DNA of 64,000 nt from Phenylobacterium montanum (GTDB lineage: Bacteria; Pseudomonadota; Alphaproteobacteria; Caulobacterales; Caulobacteraceae): positions 4,000,501 through 4,064,500 of the forward strand of contig NZ_CP073078.1 in NCBI RefSeq assembly GCF_018135625.1, given 5' to 3'. The notes beneath the pieces were generated by a model. That model had not been told where the DNA came from and did not search any database. It saw nothing but the letters and a program-made list of their open reading frames with translations. A program made the position numbers and the translations under genes. Below, one piece after another: positions 8,429 to 16,273 of this stretch (the first letter of the stretch is position 1; the number at the start of each line of letters is the position of its first letter).

Positions 8429-9361
8429 CTACACGGTCAGCCACAGGCGCAGCAGGTGCCGCTTGCGCTCCGGCTCGTCCCAATCCTCGTATTCGGTCCG
8501 GGCATGCAGGATCGAGGCGTTGTAGAGGAACTGAACGTCCCCCGGCTCGAAATCCATGTCGAGATACAGCGCCGGGTCGTTGGCGACGGCCTCCACCAGA
8601 TCCAGCAACTCATGCTGGGCGGGGGTGAGCCGGGGCACGTCCGGGAAGCGCTGGGCGTTGCGGATGTACCAGCCGATGAAGAAGGTCCGCAGCCGCTCGC
8701 CGTCGTAGCGGCAGATCGGCATGGCCAGGGTGCGCGGCAGGCCGGGCGCGGCGTCGATCTCGAAGTCCCAATGGAAATCCTCGAACAGCAGCGGCGCGAG
8801 GTCCGGGCGGCGGCGCGCCACCTCGTTGAACACCGAAATCGAGCTGACGATGCGGCTGAGGCCGCCGCTCTTCGACCGCTTCAGGCAGAGCAGGCCGATG
8901 ATGTCCGCCCCGTCGGTGTGAAAGTCCTGCTTGGCGTGGGTGCGGTAGAGGCGCACGCCGGGCGTGTTCGGATCGTCGCCGAGATCGCGGACATGGCCGA
9001 GAAGCTCGCCCTTGCTGTTCTGCGGCTTGGGCGCGCCGAGATGCAGGCCCATGAGCCAGTAAGCGATCGAGGCCTCCTCTTCCGACATCTGCTCGACAGG
9101 CACGCCGCGCACCAGGACGAAGCCGCGGCCATGCTCGAGCTCGGCCAGCCACGCCTTGAGCCTGGGCGCCAGGAGCGGCAGCGGCTGGTCGGCGGCGGCG
9201 ATCCGATCGAGCGGCCGCTGCTGCTCGGCGAGGCGCTTTGCGGCGCGCTTCAATTCATCCGCTTCCTCGGCGCAAAGGCGGTAGATCCAGTCGCGCCGTT
9301 CGCGCATCTCCGGGCCGAGCCAGGCGGCGGGGGTGATGATCGGGATGGCGGGCAGAGTCAT
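8429..9361 (-). CDS. TauD/TfdA-family Fe(II)/2-oxoglutarate dioxygenase
   Basis: About 310 residues. The iron-binding facial triad is visible as H148 and D150 in FHTDGADIIG and H286 in SILHARTEYED, followed by basic residues R299-R301 suited to bind 2-oxoglutarate. The N-terminal part has GRGFVLVRGVP, common in TauD-like hydroxylases. It should hydroxylate an unidentified small substrate. ATG 9361 is preceded by AGGAG at 8 bases. It is the last gene of the run that begins at arsR, 20 bp after the small membrane protein gene, so a role in arsenic or organoarsenical metabolism is possible but is inference only. Confidence 0.88.
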   Translation of the reverse strand: MTLPAIPIITPAAWLGPEMRERRDWIYRLCAEEADELKRAAKRLAEQQRPLDRIAAADQPLPLLAPRLKAWLAELEHGRGFVLVRGVPVEQMSEEEASIAYWLMGLHLGAPKPQNSKGELLGHVRDLGDDPNTPGVRLYRTHAKQDFHTDGADIIGLLCLKRSKSGGLSRIVSSISVFNEVARRRPDLAPLLFEDFHWDFEIDAAPGLPRTLAMPICRYDGERLRTFFIGWYIRNAQRFPDVPRLTPAQHELLDLVEAVANDPALYLDMDFEPGDVQFLYNASILHARTEYEDWDEPERKRHLLRLWLTV

Positions 9362-9381
9362 CGAACAGGCTCCTGAAGGCG

Positions 9382-9894
9382 TCATCGCCCTTGGGGACGG
9401 ATCGGTCGAAGCAGGCGATGGCGGAACAGCGCCCATAGGATGATCGGCGCGCCGACGAGGCTCGGAACGGTCCAATTGGCGATCGGCGGCAAATCCCGCC
9501 AAAGCGGCAGGTTCGGGCCGTTGTCCACATAGAAGGCGGTCAGCATCAGCACATAGGATGCGCCCATGGCGGGCGCATGCACGCGCAGAGCCGTCCGCCG
9601 CGCCGCAAATCGTCCGCCCCAGGCGCATGCGGCGGCGCCGACGCCGAGCAGGAACAGGCGAGCGTCCTCGGCCCAGCGGACCGCGGCCAGCCCGGCGGCG
9701 GAGGCGGCCAGCGCCGTCAGGCACCAGACGTAGACGGCGCCGGCCCGCGTATGGCGGCCACGGCCCTTGGGGCTGAGCATGGCGACGGCGCCGCTCGCGA
9801 CCGCAGTCAGTCCGAAAGCCACGTGAGCCGCGACGCCGCCGAGAAAAAGCGGATCGCTCGATGGGATCGGAATGCCGGCGACGATAGTCGCCAT
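9382..9894 (-). CDS. Small polytopic membrane protein (DUF2306-like)
   Basis: About 170 residues with four or five predicted membrane helices. The segment HVAFGLTAVASGAVAML, followed by KGRGRHTRAG and a helix beginning AVYVWCLTALAAS, resembles the heme-free DUF2306 membrane family. There is no recognised catalytic motif. The start is ATG 9894, only four bases after the arsC stop, and the dioxygenase follows 20 bp later, so it is very probably part of the arsenic operon. Function unknown; a permease or a quinone-linked role cannot be distinguished from sequence alone. Confidence 0.7.
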   Translation of the reverse strand: MATIVAGIPIPSSDPLFLGGVAAHVAFGLTAVASGAVAMLSPKGRGRHTRAGAVYVWCLTALAASAAGLAAVRWAEDARLFLLGVGAAACAWGGRFAARRTALRVHAPAMGASYVLMLTAFYVDNGPNLPLWRDLPPIANWTVPSLVGAPIILWALFRHRLLRPIRPQGR

Positions 9895-9898
9895 GAGC

Positions 9899-10318
9899 CT
9901 AGCTCCCCGCGATCACCACGACCTCGCCGTCCTCCTTGGTGAAGCTGGCCGGCTTGATCTCCAGCAGCTCCAGCACGGCTTCAGATGGCCGGCACAGCTT
10001 GACGCCCAAGGGCGTGACCACGATCGGACGATTGACCAGGATCGGATGGGCGACCATGGCGTCGAGAATGGAGTCGTCGCTGATGTTCGGGTCCAGCAGG
10101 CCGAGTTCGCCGGCGGGCGTGCCTTTCTCGCGCAGGGCGGCGCGAGCGGGCATGTCCATTCGCCGCAGCAGCTCTTCCAGTTGCGGACGTGTCCAGCCGG
10201 TCGTCAGGTATTCGACCACCGCGGGCGAATAGCCCGCCGCCTGGATCATGGCCAGGGCGTTGCGGGAGGTGCCGCAGGCCGGGTTGTGAAAGATGGTGAT
10301 GGGAAACTCGCCGGTCAT
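9899..10318 (-). CDS. arsC: Arsenate reductase, glutaredoxin-coupled ArsC
   Basis: About 139 residues of the ArsC/Spx thioredoxin-fold family, which reduces arsenate to arsenite using glutathione/glutaredoxin. The catalytic Cys is in FHNPACGTSRNAL near residue 15, and the Arg region VNRPIVVTPLGVKLCRP is conserved. It starts at ATG 10318, overlapping the aquaporin stop (ATGA, 10315-10318), and belongs to the operon arsR-arsI-aqpS-arsC. The arsenite produced would leave through the aquaporin because no Acr3 or ArsB pump is encoded nearby. Confidence 0.95.
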   Translation of the reverse strand: MTGEFPITIFHNPACGTSRNALAMIQAAGYSPAVVEYLTTGWTRPQLEELLRRMDMPARAALREKGTPAGELGLLDPNISDDSILDAMVAHPILVNRPIVVTPLGVKLCRPSEAVLELLEIKPASFTKEDGEVVVIAGS

Positions 10319-11034
10319 GCGGCGCGCCTTTCCTGCAGAAGCCAGCGGAACAGCAGGCTGGCGGCGACCGCGCCGGCCAGCTGGGCGAGGATGAACGCCG
10401 GGGCCGAGCTGGGCGCGATGCCGGCGAAGGTGTTCGACAGCGACCGGGCCAGGGTCACCGCCGGATTGGCGAACGAGGTCGAGGCGGTGAACCAGTAGGC
10501 CGAGGTGATGTAGAGGCCGACGATGTAGGGCGTCGCCTCCGGCCTGAAGCGGATAGAGCCCAGGATCGCCGCGACCAGGCCGAAGGTGGCGACGAACTCG
10601 GAAAAGGCCAGCGCCGGACCGTCGCGCAGCTTGTTGGATATCTGAAGGATCGGCTCGGCGAACATGGCGTGCGCCGCCCAGACGCCGAGCACCCCGCCCA
10701 CGGCCTGGGCCGCGATGTAGGCCGCCGCCAGGCCCCAGCCGATTTCCCGCCGCAGGGCGAACACCAAGGTCACGGCCGGGTTGAAGTGGGCGCCCGACAG
10801 GGGGCCGAACACGGTGATCAGCACCGCCAGCGCCGCCCCGGTCGAAAGGGTGTTGCCCAGAAGGGCGATGGCGACATTGCCGCCGCTGAGGCGCTCGCCC
10901 ATGATCCCCGAACCGATCACGACCGCAAGCAGCAGCGCCGTTCCCAGGGCTTCGCCCAGGACCCGCCGACCCGCCGAAAAGGCATGCAGCGGCGGCTCCA
11001 GGCTGGCCGCGGTGATGTCCCCCATATCGCGCAT
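10315..11034 (-). CDS. aqpS: MIP-family aquaglyceroporin in ars operon (AqpS-like)
   Basis: About 239 residues with six membrane helices and two half-helices carrying NPA boxes: HFNPAVT (N85-A87) and FANPAVT (N190-A192). Aquaglyceroporins of this type conduct As(OH)3; in Sinorhizobium AqpS replaces an arsenite pump and lets arsenite made by ArsC diffuse out. Its position between arsI and arsC supports that role. It starts 9 bp after the arsI stop and overlaps arsC by 4 bp. There is no evidence for selectivity beyond the NPA motifs and context. Confidence 0.93.
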   Translation of the reverse strand: MRDMGDITAASLEPPLHAFSAGRRVLGEALGTALLLAVVIGSGIMGERLSGGNVAIALLGNTLSTGAALAVLITVFGPLSGAHFNPAVTLVFALRREIGWGLAAAYIAAQAVGGVLGVWAAHAMFAEPILQISNKLRDGPALAFSEFVATFGLVAAILGSIRFRPEATPYIVGLYITSAYWFTASTSFANPAVTLARSLSNTFAGIAPSSAPAFILAQLAGAVAASLLFRWLLQERRAA

Positions 11035-11043
11035 GATGGCGCC

Positions 11044-11517
11044 TTAGCCGCAGCACGCCGTCGCAGGGGTGGACGGGGCGGCAGCTTCCACTGGGGCGCA
11101 GCAGGCTTGGCGGGCCTGCCCAGCCTCGGTGGGGGGGGCATCTTCGCCGTAGGTCACGGCCTCGCCGGTGGTGTGGAACGTCTCCCAGCGCACCCCGCTG
11201 GGATCGCGCACCCAGGACTTGTCGCCCATCGCGTAGCAGCAGGTCGTCGCCTGCTGGTCGAAGGTGGTCTCGCCGGCGTCCTTCAGCCGCCCAGCCAGTT
11301 CGCCCAGTTCGGCGTCGCTCTCGACCTGGATGCCCAGGTGATCGAGCCCTGTCGCCGCGCCTCGGTTCGAGATGGCGAAATTCACCCGCGGATCATCGAG
11401 CATCCACTTGGCGTAGTCGCCCTTCAATACGGTCGGCTCTGAACCGAACAGGGTCGAATAGAAGCCGATCGATTTCGCCAGGTCCTCGACGGCGACATGG
11501 ACGTGCAGGCGCTTCAT
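11044..11517 (-). CDS. arsI: ArsI/CadI-family dioxygenase (C-As lyase)
   Basis: About 157 residues, vicinal oxygen chelate fold. Expected Fe(II) ligands are H5, H60 (LDHLGIQVE) and E112 (WETF), and the substrate-binding vicinal cysteines are C93-C94 in TTCCYAMGDK. ArsI cleaves the C-As bond of trivalent methyl- or aryl-arsenicals, giving arsenite. Beyond the catalytic domain the tail holds two further Cys-Cys pairs (ARQACCAP and the terminal ACCG), possibly extra arsenic-binding sites. A cadmium-induced protein without lyase activity is the alternative, but the arsC/aqpS neighbours favour ArsI. Confidence 0.92.
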   Translation of the reverse strand: MKRLHVHVAVEDLAKSIGFYSTLFGSEPTVLKGDYAKWMLDDPRVNFAISNRGAATGLDHLGIQVESDAELGELAGRLKDAGETTFDQQATTCCYAMGDKSWVRDPSGVRWETFHTTGEAVTYGEDAPPTEAGQARQACCAPVEAAAPSTPATACCG

Positions 11518-11529
11518 GGCAGGTCTCCT

Positions 11530-11892
11530 TCAGGCGTTGACGTTGTTGGGCAGGCCGCAGCACGCCGCCTGCGTTGCGGCGTCGGCCAGAGGCGCGCAGA
11601 CCTCGGGTCGTCCCTGGCAGCAGTCCTGCATCAGGTAGAGCAGCAGTTCGGCCATCCGGTCGTAGGCCGCGGCATAGATGATCGAGCGCCCATCCCGCCG
11701 GCTGACGACAAGGCCGGCGTTCGACAGCACATTGAGCTGGGCAGAGAGGGTGTTGGGCGTGATCTCGAGCGCGCGGGCGATCTCGCCGGCGGCCACGCCT
11801 TCCTGGCCGGCCTGAACCAGCAGGCGGAAGACCGCCAGCCGGGAGTCCTGGGCCAGCGCTGACAGACGTTTGACGGCGTCATTAGATTCCAT
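11530..11892 (-). CDS. arsR: ArsR-family arsenic-responsive repressor
   Basis: About 120 residues, winged helix-turn-helix (GEIARALEITPNTLSAQLNV, then a wing at SRRDGRSIIY). The inducer site is not the CxC of plasmid R773 ArsR. Instead a C-terminal cluster C91, C92 and C99 (QDCCQGRPEVC), like the Acidithiobacillus-type ArsR, is followed by a further C111-C112 pair. It should repress its own operon until trivalent arsenic binds. The promoter at about 11902-11928 lies so close to the ATG that the mRNA may be leaderless. It is the first gene of the ars operon and lies 12 bp from arsI. Confidence 0.94.
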   Translation of the reverse strand: MESNDAVKRLSALAQDSRLAVFRLLVQAGQEGVAAGEIARALEITPNTLSAQLNVLSNAGLVVSRRDGRSIIYAAAYDRMAELLLYLMQDCCQGRPEVCAPLADAATQAACCGLPNNVNA

Positions 11893-11901
11893 ACTTCAAC
11901 A

Positions 11902-11928
11902 AATATAGAATTAATATCGGCGAGTCAA
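11902..11928 (-). promoter_or_regulatory. Probable sigma-70 promoter/operator of the ars operon
   Basis: On the minus strand a TTGACT box (complement of 11923-11928) is followed by an A/T-rich stretch and TATATT (complement of 11902-11907; spacer 15), or TATTTG with spacer 17. This AT-rich patch stands out in GC-rich DNA. A weak inverted repeat (TTC-N10-GAA), typical of the loose dyads ArsR binds, overlaps the -10 region. Only nine bases separate TATATT from the arsR ATG. Confidence 0.6.
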
Positions 11929-11991
11929 CAGGCGTCAGCTCCAGGATCGCGACGGCCGTCGGAGCTATGTTCGTTCGCTGATTGGGAATGA

Positions 11992-12067
11992 TGGTGCCGC
12001 CAGGGTGACTCGAACACCCGACCTACGCATTACGAATGCGCCGCTCTACCGGCTGAGCTATGGCGGC
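11992..12067 (-). tRNA. tRNA-Thr (anticodon CGU)
   Basis: Reading the minus strand, a complete cloverleaf is visible: acceptor GCCGCCA pairing with TGGCGGC, D-arm GCTC/GAGC, anticodon stem GCGCA/TGCGT with loop TTCGTAA (anticodon CGT, reading ACG), and T-arm GGGTG/CACCC with TTCGAGT. The discriminator is A and the CCA end is encoded. It lies 29 bp downstream of the hemY-like gene on the same strand and may be co-transcribed with it. Confidence 0.97.
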
Positions 12068-12096
12068 CCTCAGAGTCGGAAGGGCTCCGGAGGGGG

Positions 12097-13635
12097 CTAT
12101 TTAGCTGTGCGCGGCGAGCTTGCCAAGCGGCGGCGCGGCGCGGGCTTGGCCGGAGGGCGCGGGCGGGGCGGCTCGGGTGGGAGCGGTTCGAGGTCGGGGC
12201 CGCCGTCGTCGAACAGGCCGGCGTCGCCGGCGTCCAGGGCCAGGTAGTCCTCGGGCGCCAAAAGCGGGGTGGCGGGTTCGTAGGCAGGCGGCAGCTCGGG
12301 CAGTTCGCTCAGCATGCGTTCGCGCCGCTCCAGCCGCGGATGAATCAGCTCTCCGGTCTCGGAAAAGGCCGAAACCAGCCGCGCCCAGTCGGTCGGGGTG
12401 TAGGCGAAGGCCCGCCCTTGTGGATCGAGATCGGACCAGTCGGCCTCGGCGGGGGCCGCGGCGCCGCGCGCCATCCAGGCGCGGGCCTCGTCGGCCTGGC
12501 CTGCGGCGAAGGCGATGCGGGCCATCAGGCCGCAGACCCGGGCGCTGGGCTGGGCCTCGGCCAGGGGCGCGGCGAAGGCGGCGGCCTCGGCCGGCTCATG
12601 CAGCAGAAGGGCGCGCTCGGCCCTGAGGAGGCGGCTCTCGCGATGCTCGGGATTGAGCTGGGCCAGGGCTTCGAAGCGGGCGGCGCGGGCCTTGGGCGTC
12701 TCGCCGCCGTTGAGGTCGCGCCAGGCGAGGGCCAGGGCGGGATGGGGGGCGAGCTTCCAGGCCTGCTCGATCAAAAGCGCCGCGCGGCCGGTCTTGCCGC
12801 TGGCGGCCAGGATGCGAGCGGCCAGCACCACGCCGGGGGCGAAGCCGGGGTTGAGCTTGGCCGACTGCAGGGCGAAGCCCTCGGCCTCGGACCGGCGGCG
12901 CGGGTCGGGGTCGGTCTCAAGCCCGGCGGCGGAGGCGGCGAGGAGGGCGGTGCGGGCGCGCTCGGCGCTGATCGGCGAGACGATCTTGCGGGTCAGGGCC
13001 GACTGCACCAGCTCGAGCGCCGCGGGCCAGTCGCCGTTTTCCAGCCGGTCCTCGATCAGGGCGCGCCAGGCCCAGCGGCCGGTCTTGGCCTCGGCATAGG
13101 CCGCCTTGGCGTGGGCCAGGGCGTCGGCACGGTCGCCCTGAGCCAGGGCGGTCTGCATCAGGCCCCGATGGGCGGCGAGGCGCATCTCGGGAAAACCCAG
13201 CATGGCGTTGTAGGCGGCCTTGGCGGCGGGGCGGTCGCCGGCGATCTCGGCCGCCTGGGCGGCCAGGAGGCGCACCAGGGCGGGGGTTTCCTCCACCAGA
13301 TCCGAGGCGACCTGGGCCAGGCGGCGGGCCTCGGAACCATCGGCGGCGGCTGCGGCGAGGAAGCCCCGGGTCAGGGCGTCGGCGCCCTGGCGGCGGCGGG
13401 CCTCGGCCTTGCGGCGGGCGGCGCGACGCGGGGCCTCGGCCAGCCATAGGCCAAGCCGCCACAGGGTCACGGCGAAGAAGGCCAGTACAAGTATGGCGCA
13501 GACACCCGCTGCGGCGGTGGTGTCGGCGCGCCAGCCCAGCCACTCCACACTGGCCCGGCCCGGCTCGCCGGCCAGGGCGAAGGCGACCGCCACCGCCCCT
13601 ACCAGCAACACGAACAGCAGGAAGGTGCGGATCAT
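12097..13635 (-). CDS. hemY: HemY-like TPR membrane protein
   Basis: About 512 residues. The N-terminal HemY domain has two membrane helices (residues about 3-22 and 43-63) and a basic linker (APRRAARRKAEARRR), followed by an alanine-rich TPR-like helical repeat region and a proline-rich tail. In Proteobacteria this protein is encoded with late haem genes and is thought to scaffold protoporphyrin synthesis; it is unrelated to the Gram-positive HemY oxidase. It overlaps the mitofilin-like gene by 4 bp (13632-13635). Its enzymatic role, if any, is unknown. Confidence 0.88.
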   Translation of the reverse strand: MIRTFLLFVLLVGAVAVAFALAGEPGRASVEWLGWRADTTAAAGVCAILVLAFFAVTLWRLGLWLAEAPRRAARRKAEARRRQGADALTRGFLAAAAADGSEARRLAQVASDLVEETPALVRLLAAQAAEIAGDRPAAKAAYNAMLGFPEMRLAAHRGLMQTALAQGDRADALAHAKAAYAEAKTGRWAWRALIEDRLENGDWPAALELVQSALTRKIVSPISAERARTALLAASAAGLETDPDPRRRSEAEGFALQSAKLNPGFAPGVVLAARILAASGKTGRAALLIEQAWKLAPHPALALAWRDLNGGETPKARAARFEALAQLNPEHRESRLLRAERALLLHEPAEAAAFAAPLAEAQPSARVCGLMARIAFAAGQADEARAWMARGAAAPAEADWSDLDPQGRAFAYTPTDWARLVSAFSETGELIHPRLERRERMLSELPELPPAYEPATPLLAPEDYLALDAGDAGLFDDGGPDLEPLPPEPPRPRPPAKPAPRRRLASSPRTAK

Positions 13636-14540
13636 GGCGTGGCCCAGGCCTCGGACATCGGGGTCAGGTCGCGCAGGGCGCCGGCTCTGAGGGCGGCGAT
13701 GCGGCGGTCGATGGCCACCCGCCGCTGGGCCTGGGCGCGCCAGTCGGCCAGCACCGCCTGGCCGCCCTTGGGCAGGCCGTCCAGGGCCTTCAGCGCGCCC
13801 TCGATGTCGCCATCATTGGCGTGAGCCTGGGCGCGGGCCAGGACGGCGTCGGGACTGGCGCCATTGACCTTGTCCACCCGGCGGACGGTGAAGACCGAGG
13901 CCAGGGCGTGGGCGATCTGGGTCAGGACGCCGGCGTCGGGGGCAGGGGCCCGGGCGGCCACCGCGGCGCGGTCGGCGAGGCCCGAGAGCTCGGACGCCAG
14001 GGCCGCGCGGCTGGGCGCGCCGACGGCGGCCAGGGGGCGCAGGGCGCGCAAATCGGCCGAATCGGGCAGCAGGCGATCGACCGCGGCCAGCTGGCCCTCG
14101 AAGGGCAGGGAGCCTTGCGAGACCTCGGACAGGTCGGCGGCGGCCAGGGCTTCGGCGGCGGCGTGGGCGGCGCGGTGCTGATCGGCCTCCAGCCGGTCGA
14201 GTCGGCCGGAGATGGCGCGGACCTCGGCCGAGGGGGCGGCCTCGGGCGCCGCGGCCAGGGTCGCCTGGGGCGGCGCCGTCTGCAGGTCGCCGGGCGGGGC
14301 GATGGGCGGCGCGACGACGGCCGATGGGGCGCTGCTGGCCGGCGGCGCGGGCGTCACCTTGGGCGGAAACAGGGTCGGGCCATAGCGGCTCACGGCGAAG
14401 CCCGCCGCGACACATAGCAGGCCGAACACGATCATGGCCCAGAAGGCGAGGCCGAAGCCGTGGCGGCGAAGGCTGTATTCGGCCGGGTCGCGCGGCAGGG
14501 CCATGTCAATATGGTCGGCAGGATCAGGCGCGCTGGTCAT
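13632..14540 (-). CDS. Mitofilin/Mic60-like inner-membrane protein (COG4223)
   Basis: About 302 residues. A short cytosolic N-terminus is followed by one membrane helix (GLAFWAMIVFGLLCVAAGFA), a Pro/Ala-rich periplasmic linker, a helical segment with coiled-coil character (AISGRLDRLEADQHRAAHAA) and a C-terminal mitofilin-like domain. Alphaproteobacterial homologues of mitochondrial Mic60 are found between hemD and hemY and shape inner or intracytoplasmic membranes, contacting the outer membrane. Both junctions with hemD and hemY overlap by 4 bp, so it is translationally coupled. The family assignment rests on topology and position. Confidence 0.82.
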   Translation of the reverse strand: MTSAPDPADHIDMALPRDPAEYSLRRHGFGLAFWAMIVFGLLCVAAGFAVSRYGPTLFPPKVTPAPPASSAPSAVVAPPIAPPGDLQTAPPQATLAAAPEAAPSAEVRAISGRLDRLEADQHRAAHAAAEALAAADLSEVSQGSLPFEGQLAAVDRLLPDSADLRALRPLAAVGAPSRAALASELSGLADRAAVAARAPAPDAGVLTQIAHALASVFTVRRVDKVNGASPDAVLARAQAHANDGDIEGALKALDGLPKGGQAVLADWRAQAQRRVAIDRRIAALRAGALRDLTPMSEAWATP

Positions 14541-15256
14541 GGGTCTCCAGGCTTCCGCGGGCGGGTCCGGTCACGCTCGATCAGCTCCAGCAGCGAGGCC
14601 TCCTCCGGGCGCTCAGCCAGCAGAATCCGCCCAAAGCCCCGCTGGCGCAAGCCGGCCGCGGCGGCCTCGGAAATGACATAGGCGGTGAGGCGCCCGGCCG
14701 CCTCCGGCAGGACCACGTCGGCGACGGCTGCGGCGGCCTTGGCCGAGTGAATCAGGAAGCCGTCGATCGGCTCGGGCGGGGCGGCGAGATGGGTGCGGAC
14801 GGTGCGATAGACCGGGGTCGAGCGGACCTCGATTCCGGAGTCCGCCAGCAGGGCGCCGAGGTCGGCGGCGGGCTCCTCGGCGGTCGGATTGAACACCAGG
14901 CGCGGCCGCGAATCAGCCGTTGCGATCGATTTGGCCAGGCCATGGACGTCGCCTTGCGGGGGCGGCGCCTCGACCCTGGGAAAGCCCGCCGCGCGAAGGG
15001 CCGCAGCGGTGGCCGTCCCCACGGGAAAGGCTCGCAAGGCGCGCGCCTCCGACTGCGCTGCAAACGCCGCGACCGCCGCCTGGCTGGTGAAGGCCAGGGC
15101 GTCGGCGCCGGACAGGTCGAGGTCGGCCTCGATCGGAACCACAGCCAGGACCGGCTGCACCACGGCCATAAGCCCCAGCGCCTCGATCCGCCGGGCGGTG
15201 GCCGCGGCCTGGGGCTGGGCGCGGGTGACCCACAGCCTGGCCGGCTCGGCGGTCAA
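14537..15256 (-). CDS. hemD: Uroporphyrinogen-III synthase
   Basis: About 239 residues. HemD cyclises hydroxymethylbilane with inversion of ring D to give uroporphyrinogen III, in the cytosol. The sequence is divergent, as usual for this family, but starts with LWVTRAQPQAAATARRIEALG, and has ALAFTSQAAVAAF and the conserved FNPTAEEPAADLGALL and FLIHSAKAA blocks of the two-lobed fold. It is placed immediately after hemC, overlapping it by 4 bp (15253-15256). Confidence 0.92.
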   Translation of the reverse strand: MTAEPARLWVTRAQPQAAATARRIEALGLMAVVQPVLAVVPIEADLDLSGADALAFTSQAAVAAFAAQSEARALRAFPVGTATAAALRAAGFPRVEAPPPQGDVHGLAKSIATADSRPRLVFNPTAEEPAADLGALLADSGIEVRSTPVYRTVRTHLAAPPEPIDGFLIHSAKAAAAVADVVLPEAAGRLTAYVISEAAAAGLRQRGFGRILLAERPEEASLLELIERDRTRPRKPGDP

Positions 15257-16203
15257 ATCGAGAGCAGCAGCCGCTCGCCGCCCTCTTGCCGGATCTCGGC
15301 GCCCAGCCGCTCACCTAGGGCACGCGCCGCCGCTTCGCCGTCGGCGGCATAGGCGATGCGGCCCTCGCGGCGGAAGCGCTCGCGCCCGTCCGGGGTCAGG
15401 GCTTCGACCGTCAGGGCCAGCTCGCTCCCCTCCAGCCTGGCATGGGCGCCGATGGCGGTGCGGCAGGAACCTTCCAGGGCCTCCAGGGCGCCGCGCTCGG
15501 CGGCGACGGCGATGGCGGTCGGGGCATGGCGCAGGGCCCTGACCCAATCGGCTTCGGACAGGCGTTCGGGGGTCTCGATAGCCAGCGCGCCCTGGCCCGG
15601 CGCCGGCGGATCAGCCTGGGGATCAAGCGCGGAGCGGACCACGCCGTCCAGGCCCAGGCGCTTCAGCCCCGCCAAGGCCAGCAGCATGCCGTCGGCCTCG
15701 CCGCGCTCCAGCTTGGCCAGGCGCGTGTCGACATTGCCACGCACCATCACGATCTCCAGGTCCGGCCGGGCGTTCAGCGCCTGGGCCTGGCGGCGCAGCG
15801 AGGCGGTGCCCAGGCGCGCGCCCTGGGGCAGGTCGGCCAGCCGGGCGTAGTTCGGGCTGACGAAGGCGTCGCGCGGGTCCTCGCGCTCGGGAATGGCGGC
15901 CAGCACCAGGCCGGGACGACGCTCGACCGGCACGTCCTTCATCGAGTGCACCGCGCAGTCGACCCGCCCATCCAGCATGGCCTCCTCGATCTCCTTGGTG
16001 AACAGGGCCTTGCCGCCGATTTCCAGCAGGCGCCGGTCCTGCACGTGATCGCCGGTGGTGACGATGCGCACCAGGGGCGCCACCGCCTCCGCGTCCTCCG
16101 GCCCATAGCCCAGGGCGGCGGCGATGCGGCGCTGCATGTGGCCGGCCTGCGTCAGGGCCAGCTTGGAGCCGCGGGTCCCGATGCGGACGATGGGCTGGGG
16201 CAC
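15253..16203 (-). CDS. hemC: Hydroxymethylbilane synthase (porphobilinogen deaminase)
   Basis: About 316 residues. Polymerises four porphobilinogens on a dipyrromethane cofactor. Key motifs: RIGTRGSKLAL, HSMKDVP with the catalytic Asp nearby (VDCAVHSMKD), GTASLRRQAQ, and the cofactor-attachment Cys in EGSCRTAIGAHA. GTG 16203 is the best start, with AGGGAGG six to seven bases upstream; the open frame runs on to 16596 inside the divergent tsaD gene. It heads the hemC-hemD-mic60-hemY unit. The 70-bp gap to tsaD must hold both promoters. Confidence 0.96.
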   Translation of the reverse strand: MPQPIVRIGTRGSKLALTQAGHMQRRIAAALGYGPEDAEAVAPLVRIVTTGDHVQDRRLLEIGGKALFTKEIEEAMLDGRVDCAVHSMKDVPVERRPGLVLAAIPEREDPRDAFVSPNYARLADLPQGARLGTASLRRQAQALNARPDLEIVMVRGNVDTRLAKLERGEADGMLLALAGLKRLGLDGVVRSALDPQADPPAPGQGALAIETPERLSEADWVRALRHAPTAIAVAAERGALEALEGSCRTAIGAHARLEGSELALTVEALTPDGRERFRREGRIAYAADGEAAARALGERLGAEIRQEGGERLLLSI

Positions 16204-16273
16204 GGGCGAGGCCTCCCTGGTGAAAATCCTGCGGGCGTGGAGCCAGCGCATCTGGCCTGCTACAGGAGGCGCG

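Noticed and set aside
11950-11961. Perfect palindrome CGACGGCCGTCG downstream of tRNA-Thr
   Set aside because: Too short and without a T-tract to be called a terminator; palindromes of this size are common in GC-rich DNA.
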